Below, one piece after another: positions 50,398 to 56,650 of a stretch of 56,650 nt of DNA. How positions within the stretch are numbered: the first letter of the stretch is position 1; every line of letters starts with the position of its first letter. The translations under genes were made by a program, and so were the position numbers. Under the pieces are notes generated by a model. That model searched no databases. It was given only the letters and a program-made list of their open reading frames with translations, and was not told the origin of the DNA. The stretch is taken from the NCBI GenBank assembly GCA_016792665.1, contig JAEUKJ010000237.1, positions 1 to 56,650 on the forward strand. The letters are read 5' to 3'. Source of the stretch: Deltaproteobacteria bacterium. GTDB taxonomy: Bacteria; Myxococcota_A; UBA9042; PHBI01.

Positions 50398-52996
50398 CCG
50401 CGATGGTCCAGTCGCTGGCTTCGCCGACCCGGGTCTGCGCGAGGCGGTCCGTGTTGCTGCCGTCTCCGACCTTGCCCTGGAAGTTGCTTCCCCAGCAGTA
50501 GAGCGCGCCTTCACGCACCCCGCAGCTCGTCCCGTCCCCGAGGCCGAAGTGGCTCCAGGTGGCCGGAGTGAGCGCGGTCGGAGTCCCGGTCCAGACCGTC
50601 GTGCCGAGCCCGAGCGCCCCGTAGGCGTTGTTGCCCCAGGCGTACACGCCGCCCGCGCGAACGGCCGTGGACGCGTAGACCGTGGCGCTCACGGAGGTCC
50701 AGTCCGCGAGGGCCCCGACCCGCAGCGGGGTCGTGCTGGCGCTGGCGCCTCCCTGGCCGTAGGTGATGTCGCCCCAGCAGTAGAGAGCGCCGCCGCGGAC
50801 GCCGCAGGTGTGCTCGTAGCCGGCGGCGACGGCGACCCAGTCCGAGGCCTGGCCGATTCGGGTCGGGGTGGTGCGCTCCGTCTGTGCGCCCGAGTTGCCG
50901 AGCCCGAGCTGCCCCATGAAGTTCCAGCCCCAGCAGTAGAGCTCTCCCGCCCGCACTCCGCACGTGTGCCACGCGACGGCGACGCTCGTCCAGCCGCTCA
51001 GGTTGCCGACGCGCGTCGGCGTCCAGCGGTCGGTCTTCGTGCCGTCACCCAGGGTGCCAAAAGCGTTGTCCCCCCAGCAGTAGAGCTCGCCGCCGGCGCG
51101 CAGACCGCAGGCCGCGGCTCTGTGGCCAGCGCTGATGAGGGTCCAGTCCGACGTCTGGCCGACGCGCGTGGGCACGGCGCGCGGAGCTTCGTCCCCGACC
51201 CCGAGCGAGCCGTGATAGTTCTCGCCCCAGCAGTAGAGGGCGCCTCCCGCGAGGCCGCACATGAAGTCGCTGCCGCTCGTGAGCTGCGTCCACGAGGTCA
51301 CGTCGGAGGTCAGGTTGGGGGTCGGGTTCCACCCGCTCGACCCGTTGGCGAGCTGACCGAGGTCACTCCTCCCCCAGCACTCGACGCGACCGCCGCGCAA
51401 GCCGCAGCTGCTGGAGCCGTTGGTCGCGACCGCGCTCCAGCCGGTGCCGATCGAGACCGGGCTCTGCCGCGTCGCTGCCGTCCCGTCGCCGACGCAGCCT
51501 TCGACGTTGGCACCCCAACAGAAGGCCTCGCCGTCCTTCACGCCACACACGGCGTACAGGCCCACCGCCACGGAGGTCCAGGTGGTCCCGGCGCCGATCC
51601 GGGTCGGCGTCGCGCGGTTCGTGTCCGTGCCGTCGCCGACCGCGCCCCGCGTGTTGTAGCCCCAGCAGTAGAGGTCTCCGTTGCGAAGGCCGCAGGTCGT
51701 CGCGTTGCCCGCGTCGACCCTCACCCAGTCCGTCGCGTCACCGACCCGGGTCGGCGAGGTGCTCCGCGAGCCGCCGGCGCCGACCGAGCCATAGACGTTG
51801 TCGCCCCAGCACGAGAGGGCGCCCCCTTGGATCCCGCAGGTGTGCCGATCGCCGGCCGTGACCGAGGTCCAGTCCGCGCTGGAGCCGACCTGCGTCGGGC
51901 TCGTCGTGGAGGTCTCGTTGCCAAGGCCGAGCCGCCCTCGATCGTTCAGGCCCCAGCAGTAGAGCTTGCCGTCGCGGATCCCACAGGTGTGCTCGCTCCC
52001 CGCGCTGACACTCGTCCAGCCGCCTCTGCTGACCAGCGTCGGCACGGCGCGATCCGACGTGTCGCCGAGCCCGAGCTGACCATCGCCGTTGTCGCCCCAG
52101 CAGTAGAGGTCGGCGCCGCGAAGGGCGCACACGTGTCGATCCGAGGTGTCGAGGTGATGCCAGTCGGACGCCGTGCCGACCTGAACCGGCACGAGCCGCG
52201 GCGTCGCGTCGGGGCCGAGCCCGAGCGCACTCCAGGTGTTCGACCCCCAACAATAGAGGGTGCCGACCTCACTGACTCCGCAGCCGTGGACGCTGCCCAC
52301 CGCGATCTCGCGGTAGCCGACGCAGGTGGGGCCCGGCGCCGGGACGGTGCCGCCCTCGCACGTGCACGCGTACGTGCCGGGGAGGTTGTCGCAGATACCA
52401 TCGGCCCCGCAGATCCCGGGCGTCATCGTGCACTCGTCGAGGTCGCCGCAGTCTACACCGCCATAGCCGGTGGCACACTCGCAGGTGCGCCCCGCCGCTG
52501 CGTCCGGTGCGGGCGCCGGCAGGTCGCGACAGGTGGCCACGCCCGCGCATGGGAAGTGCAGGCAGGCGTCGATGTCGCTGCAGGTCAGGCCGTCACCCTC
52601 GTAGCCCACGTCGCACGCGCAGGTCCGTCCATCGGGGCCATCGACCGCCGGTGCGGGCAGGTCGCTGCACGTGGCATGAGCTCCGCACGGGGCGCTCACG
52701 CAGGCGTCGATGTCGGGCTGGGTGTCCTCGATCTCGGGCTGGGTGTCCTCGATGTCGGGCTGGGTGTCTTCGGTGTCGGGCTGCGTGTCTTCGGTGTCGG
52801 GCTGGGTGTCTTCGACATCGGGCTGCGTGTCTTCGACATCGGGCTGCGTGTCGTCGACCTCGGGCTGCGTGTCTTCGACCTCGGGCTGCGTGTCTTCGAC
52901 CCGGGTGTCCGTCTCGACACGCGCGTCGTCACCACACGCCGCCAGCACGAGCGCGACGGCGCACCAGCCGCCCCAGTCCAAACGACGAGCCTTCAT
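50264..52996 (-). CDS. RCC1-repeat surface lipoprotein with EGF-like domains
   Basis: 910 residues, AGGAG six bases before ATG. The lipobox is VLAAC (Cys21). A Thr/Asp linker follows with nine copies of a 7-residue unit (EDTQPDV type, about 27-95; coded by a 21-bp repeat, 52712-52900). Then come Cys-rich EGF-like domains (about 97-230). The rest is an RCC1-type propeller: I count fourteen C-W-G blade units (LYCWGDNGDGQLGLG type), the last partial. Fourteen would suit two seven-bladed propellers. Many blades begin with a TCGI/TCGV block, so disulfides between blades are likely. Probably an outer-surface binding protein. The 3' end overlaps the AraC gene antisense. Confidence 0.9.
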   Translation of the reverse strand: MKARRLDWGGWCAVALVLAACGDDARVETDTRVEDTQPEVEDTQPEVDDTQPDVEDTQPDVEDTQPDTEDTQPDTEDTQPDIEDTQPEIEDTQPDIDACVSAPCGAHATCSDLPAPAVDGPDGRTCACDVGYEGDGLTCSDIDACLHFPCAGVATCRDLPAPAPDAAAGRTCECATGYGGVDCGDLDECTMTPGICGADGICDNLPGTYACTCEGGTVPAPGPTCVGYREIAVGSVHGCGVSEVGTLYCWGSNTWSALGLGPDATPRLVPVQVGTASDWHHLDTSDRHVCALRGADLYCWGDNGDGQLGLGDTSDRAVPTLVSRGGWTSVSAGSEHTCGIRDGKLYCWGLNDRGRLGLGNETSTTSPTQVGSSADWTSVTAGDRHTCGIQGGALSCWGDNVYGSVGAGGSRSTSPTRVGDATDWVRVDAGNATTCGLRNGDLYCWGYNTRGAVGDGTDTNRATPTRIGAGTTWTSVAVGLYAVCGVKDGEAFCWGANVEGCVGDGTAATRQSPVSIGTGWSAVATNGSSSCGLRGGRVECWGRSDLGQLANGSSGWNPTPNLTSDVTSWTQLTSGSDFMCGLAGGALYCWGENYHGSLGVGDEAPRAVPTRVGQTSDWTLISAGHRAAACGLRAGGELYCWGDNAFGTLGDGTKTDRWTPTRVGNLSGWTSVAVAWHTCGVRAGELYCWGWNFMGQLGLGNSGAQTERTTPTRIGQASDWVAVAAGYEHTCGVRGGALYCWGDITYGQGGASASTTPLRVGALADWTSVSATVYASTAVRAGGVYAWGNNAYGALGLGTTVWTGTPTALTPATWSHFGLGDGTSCGVREGALYCWGSNFQGKVGDGSNTDRLAQTRVGEASDWTIAVTAQTQSCGVKAGRLYCWGTTGRSPNYGFGAQWAPAPILSPQSP

Positions 52997-53095
52997 GAGA
53001 TCTCCTGCGACGCCTCGCGAGGATCTCATGCACCCCCAGTGGCGCCGCGTTCCTCAGGCCCGAGGCGTGACACTGCCACCGCAGTGGCGCCCGCG

Positions 53096-56000
53096 TCAAC
53101 GCGCTCTCGGTCGCCGCGAGACGACCCACGCGAGCAGTGCGAATGCCCCGAGGGCGCTGCCCGAGCCACCGCCGCAGCCCTCGTCCGGGGCCGACCCTGA
53201 CCCTTCCACCGGCGTGCCCCCGGTCGGGGCGAGCGGGGTCGGGAAGCTCGGGCCGCGGGGCGTCGCGAAGGGGTTGGCGGGGTCGAGCGCGGCACCGGTC
53301 CACGGGTCGACCATGCGCTCCCACGGCACGGCGACCGCGACCATGCCGGGGCCCGCGTCGCCGCCGTTGAAGGTCGCGAGGTTGATGTAGGTCGTCGGGT
53401 CGGACGGCGTGGACGGGTCGACCAGGACCATCGGCTCGGCGCGCTCGGGGCTGGTCTTGTAGACGATGGAAGGCAGGAGTACCGCGCGGCCGTCGGGGCG
53501 CAAGACGACCGACGGGTGGTCCTGACTCGCGAGGTGCTTCAGCGTGAGGGTGCCCCAGGGCGAGGCGAAGGCGCCGCTCTCGAGGTCATAGCTCACGCGC
53601 GCATAGGCGGCCTCGGGGCCGGCGACATACGCGGTGGTGCCAAACGGGATGAGCTCGAGGTCGACGCCGGGGCCCTTCACGAAGGCGCGGCGCGTGGGCG
53701 CGGTCGGGGCGTCAGGGTCGGCGACGAAGGCGGCGAGGTCGTGGGTCGGCGCATCCTGCGGGCGGGTGAGGACCCGGCTCGTGAGGCCGGGGGAGGTGTC
53801 GGGATCGCCTTCTTCGATGAGTATCGAAATAGCACCGTCGGCGCGCCAGCGGCAGTCGCGCAAGCCCGGGACGGTGAGGCGCTCGACCAGGACCTCGGGG
53901 ATGTCGCCGGACTGGGTCGGTCGATAGATGCGCAGGGTGTCGGCGCCGCGGTCGGCCAGGCAGAGGTGGTGACGGGGGTCGAGGTCCATGCCCGAGACGT
54001 CGACGAAGCTGTCGTCGAAGCGGCTCGGGTCGAGCTGGTTCGTGAGCGGGTCGATGGCCCAGGCCGGCACGATGCCGCCGCGTGCGCCGACGCGGAAGAG
54101 CATGCCGACGGGCCCGCGCGTCTCGGCGATGAAGCGGTCGTAGCCGAGGTAGTTGATGGCGCCAATCCAGCGCGACACGAAGATGAGCGTCTCGCCCGGG
54201 TCGAGCTCGGGGTCGAAGGCGACCAGCTCGTGGAGGCCGGCCTGTTGGGGCTGGACGAGGTCCTGGGGGTTGCGGTTCTCGACGAGGATCGTCCCGCCGG
54301 TCGGGATGGGGCGGTGCGCGAAGGAGTCGCCGGTGTCGAGGCGCAGGCCGAGCGGCGCGACGAAGCCGCCGTCGGGGGCGACGAGGGCGGAGGGGGTCCA
54401 GAGGCCGCGGCTCGACTCGCTGCTGACCGGGATGTCGCCGAGGCCGCTGGATCGGGTGCGCAGGAGCTCGCGCGTGCGGCCGTCGGTGGTGAGCGCGAGG
54501 AGGTAGCGGCGCCAATGACCTTGTACGGCGAGGACCAGCTCGGCCGCGTCGCGTGCGGCGCTCGGGCGCGGATCGGGCTGGAAGCCCAGGACCTCGAAGT
54601 GCTCATGGAGGAGGCCCATGGTCTCGACGAAGCCGCCCGCAGGCGTCGTGAAGCCGGCGGCGGTCTCGGCCGCATCGAGATCGAAGAGCATGCGCTGGTC
54701 GCCCTCGTCGACCACCCACACCGCGGGGTTCAGGGACGGCCAGCGCGCGAGGTAGAAGGTATCGCCGTCCAGCGGATAGACGTGCAGGCTCGCGCCGGTG
54801 TCGAGGCTCGGCGCCGAGAAGTCGAACGTGCGGGTCTGGGCCGTCAGGAGATCGAAGCTCGTGATGGTGTCGTCGCGGTCGAGGGTCACGAGGTGGCGGC
54901 CGTCGAAGGCGAGGGCGCGTTCACGGACGGAGGGGTCGACCGGGAAGCGCGCGACGAGGTGGGCGCCGAGGTCCCAGCAGGTGCCGGTCGCGGCGGCCGG
55001 GGCGTCGACGACGCAGAGCGGCCCGTTCGCCGCATGCGAGCGGACGATCGCCGAGGCGTTGCCGGTCGTGCGCCAGGGTGTCGGGACGAGTGGCCCGAGC
55101 CTGCGCTGGATGAGGGCCGAGGTCGTGAGCTGGGTCGCGCCGAACGCATCGCGCGGGACGGGCAGCGAGTCGGGGTCGGCGGGGTCGGCGCCGAGGTCGC
55201 GCTCGGCGCGGTCGCTGGCGAGATCGTCGTCGCTGTTCGGGTCGAGGTCCGAGGTGCCGAGGGTGGCCTCTTCGGGGGCGAGGATGCCGTCGCCGTCGAG
55301 GTCGAAGCGGTCGGGGTGGAACGTGAGGAGGTGCGTGTGGGGCGTCGTGCCCGGGGCGCTGAAGGTCCACGCGAGGTGCGCGCCGAGGACTTCCAAGGCC
55401 GCGTCCTGGTTCAGGGTCTGGGCGCCGCTCGTGTAGGACTGGCTCGCGGCGTAGAACGCATCGGTCGCGGACACGTAGCCGAGGGTCGGCCTCGAGGTGC
55501 CGAGTGCCGCGCGCGGGAGCACGAAGAAGCCGCGGCTCATGGCGCCGAGCGTGCCGCGTGGGACGTCGTCGGCGCAGTCGGTCGGGTCGGCGCAGATCGA
55601 GAAGCGGCGGTTGCCGAACTCCTGGCCGTTGGCGGGGAAGAGGATGAGGTCGTCAGCGCGGTCGTGGAAGGGGCGACCCAGGGTGAGGTCGGGGTCGGCG
55701 CTGTAGAGCCACGGCTTGCGCAGCGGCCACGCGGGGCGGTGCAAGACCGTGAGGTCGCCGGCCTCGTGGGCGTCGGCCTTCACGTGGAAGACCCAGGAGG
55801 TGTTCTGCCAGCGACCGACCTCCTGGCCGTCGCTCGCGACCGAACGACGGATGAACGTGAGGAGGGCCACGCCGTCGGGGAGCTCGAGGTTCCGGTCCGA
55901 GGTCGGGAGCCACTCTTCGTAGGCTTCGAAGACCGCGCCGTTGCTGTCCTTGACCTTGCGGACCTCACCGTCGGCGTTCGGGGCGAGCGGCGGGATGCCG

Positions 56001-56650
56001 AGGGTCGCGTCGAGCTCGGCCAGGCGAAAGACGGTCTCGCCGCGGAAGTCGGGCGCGCCGTTCGACAAGACCGCGTAGTCGGCCACGCTGGCCACGCACG
56101 AGAGCGCGTAGTCCTTCCCGCCACCGCTGAAGAAGTTGCGGTCCCAGATCCCGCAGAGGCGCGTCCCCATGAGCATCGGCGTCATGACGTACGGAGGCAG
56201 CGCGACGGTGTCGGTGTTCGGGAGCTTGATCGGGGCACTCGGGTCGAAGCCGTCGCGCTCGCACGAGAAGATGCGATGCTGCGGGCGGATGGCGCCCGCC
56301 ATCGCGACGAGCCCTTCGGGCCACACGACGCGCGGGTCGAAGCGCGCGCTCTGGAGGCTCACGACATCCGCGCGCAGATAGAGGTAGCGGCGCGTGCCCT
56401 CGGGGTTCGACGGGTGCCAGCAGGCAATGACCTCTTGGCACGAAGCGGCGCCCTCGACGGCGGCGGGGTCGGACGCGGGCACGCAGCGAGCATCCGATGT
56501 GGTGCCCAGGCCCAGACGGAAGTGCCGCGTGTAGACGTAGCCGCCTTCGTCGGCGCCGGGCAGGAGCTCGTCTTGCGGATAGATGGACGCGAGTGCGGCC
56601 GGGTCGGTGGGGAGCGGCGTCAGCGTGACGGCAGGTGGCTCTGCGAAGGG
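53096..56650 (-). CDS. Large secreted MYXO-CTERM protein, partial at right edge
   Basis: Open in frame through the right edge, so the N-terminus is missing; 1184 residues are visible. The frame upstream of an internal GTG at 56482 continues without stop (ending LPGADEGGYVYTRHFRLG), so that codon is not the start. The visible part has beta-propeller-like stretches (repeated DG/Asp-Thr turns, LVTLDRDDTITSFDLLT), a calcium-binding type-3-repeat segment (DLDGDGILAPEEATLG and DLDPNSDDDLASD, about the middle) and Cys pairs. The tail DEGCGGGSGSALGAFALLAW followed by VSRRPRAR is a MYXO-CTERM sorting signal. Likely a surface-anchored, sorted protein. It lies 99 bp upstream of the RCC1 lipoprotein gene. 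Confidence 0.88.
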   Translation of the reverse strand, partial: PFAEPPAVTLTPLPTDPAALASIYPQDELLPGADEGGYVYTRHFRLGLGTTSDARCVPASDPAAVEGAASCQEVIACWHPSNPEGTRRYLYLRADVVSLQSARFDPRVVWPEGLVAMAGAIRPQHRIFSCERDGFDPSAPIKLPNTDTVALPPYVMTPMLMGTRLCGIWDRNFFSGGGKDYALSCVASVADYAVLSNGAPDFRGETVFRLAELDATLGIPPLAPNADGEVRKVKDSNGAVFEAYEEWLPTSDRNLELPDGVALLTFIRRSVASDGQEVGRWQNTSWVFHVKADAHEAGDLTVLHRPAWPLRKPWLYSADPDLTLGRPFHDRADDLILFPANGQEFGNRRFSICADPTDCADDVPRGTLGAMSRGFFVLPRAALGTSRPTLGYVSATDAFYAASQSYTSGAQTLNQDAALEVLGAHLAWTFSAPGTTPHTHLLTFHPDRFDLDGDGILAPEEATLGTSDLDPNSDDDLASDRAERDLGADPADPDSLPVPRDAFGATQLTTSALIQRRLGPLVPTPWRTTGNASAIVRSHAANGPLCVVDAPAAATGTCWDLGAHLVARFPVDPSVRERALAFDGRHLVTLDRDDTITSFDLLTAQTRTFDFSAPSLDTGASLHVYPLDGDTFYLARWPSLNPAVWVVDEGDQRMLFDLDAAETAAGFTTPAGGFVETMGLLHEHFEVLGFQPDPRPSAARDAAELVLAVQGHWRRYLLALTTDGRTRELLRTRSSGLGDIPVSSESSRGLWTPSALVAPDGGFVAPLGLRLDTGDSFAHRPIPTGGTILVENRNPQDLVQPQQAGLHELVAFDPELDPGETLIFVSRWIGAINYLGYDRFIAETRGPVGMLFRVGARGGIVPAWAIDPLTNQLDPSRFDDSFVDVSGMDLDPRHHLCLADRGADTLRIYRPTQSGDIPEVLVERLTVPGLRDCRWRADGAISILIEEGDPDTSPGLTSRVLTRPQDAPTHDLAAFVADPDAPTAPTRRAFVKGPGVDLELIPFGTTAYVAGPEAAYARVSYDLESGAFASPWGTLTLKHLASQDHPSVVLRPDGRAVLLPSIVYKTSPERAEPMVLVDPSTPSDPTTYINLATFNGGDAGPGMVAVAVPWERMVDPWTGAALDPANPFATPRGPSFPTPLAPTGGTPVEGSGSAPDEGCGGGSGSALGAFALLAWVVSRRPRAR

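Noticed and set aside
54000-56482. GTG at 56482 as the start of the large MYXO-CTERM gene
   Set aside because: The frame stays open and protein-like up to the window edge, and no signal peptide follows that GTG.

Overview
The window is about 70% GC, densely packed, and reads as a chromosomal segment of a myxobacterium-like organism (phylum Myxococcota, the former Deltaproteobacteria). The evidence is a combination of traits. Two secreted proteins end in MYXO-CTERM-like tails (Cys-Gly motif, hydrophobic helix, Arg pair). One protein joins a GYF domain to an AgmX/PglI-type C-terminal domain. There is a soluble Ser/Thr kinase, an NtrC-type two-component pair, and several lipoproteins with Asp/Thr/Pro-rich linkers, Cys-rich repeats or RCC1 propellers. 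I cannot place it below phylum. No rRNA, tRNA, CRISPR array, transposase or phage gene was seen. Forty-three protein genes are described; the first (left edge) and last (right edge) are cut by the window.

Layout. 0-5.5 kb: a partial HTH protein with a coding tandem repeat, a trypsin-fold lipoprotein protease, a divergent STAND/TPR regulator and a small exported protein. 5.8-9.8 kb: TolC-like outer-membrane protein, MlaC-type lipid-binding protein and an Hsp70-like ATPase. 9.9-16.6 kb (minus strand): a stand-alone rplC, the GYF/AgmX-type protein, a Ser/Thr kinase translationally coupled to an M16 peptidase, and dnaJ. 16.7-25.6 kb (plus strand): Cys-repeat lipoprotein, Cys4 protein, an EF-G paralogue, and an MBOAT acyltransferase with an SGNH-like partner. 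25.7-32.6 kb: sigma-54 response regulator and kinase, membrane proteins, and an operon of bifunctional-nuclease-like protein, VanZ-like protein and urocanase. 33.3-35.8 kb: an operon of ECF sigma factor, putative anti-sigma protein, DUF2953 protein and two GerW/YtfJ-like proteins, resembling the ytfI-ytfJ pair of spore formers. 36-45 kb: a possible caspase-fold/P-domain lipoprotein, conserved exported proteins, and a three-gene envelope operon (polytopic protein, discoidin-like protein, GT22 mannosyltransferase). 45-50.4 kb: Tudor-knot exported protein, 43-bp tandem repeats, pseudouridine synthase, and a dienelactone hydrolase/GST/cupin operon facing an AraC/DJ-1 regulator. 50.3-56.7 kb: an RCC1-repeat lipoprotein and a very large MYXO-CTERM protein.

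Many neighbouring genes overlap by 4 bases (ATGA), so translational coupling is common here. The most interesting non-coding signal is a family of three 116-128-bp palindromic elements (22360-22475, 30310-30435, 38712-38839). Each starts at the TAG stop codon of a gene. Each carries terminal inverted repeats and a central 19-nt hairpin whose stem sequence differs between copies while pairing is kept. Two other repeat arrays were seen: three hairpins upstream of the EF-G gene and a 43-bp tandem array at 45.6-45.9 kb.
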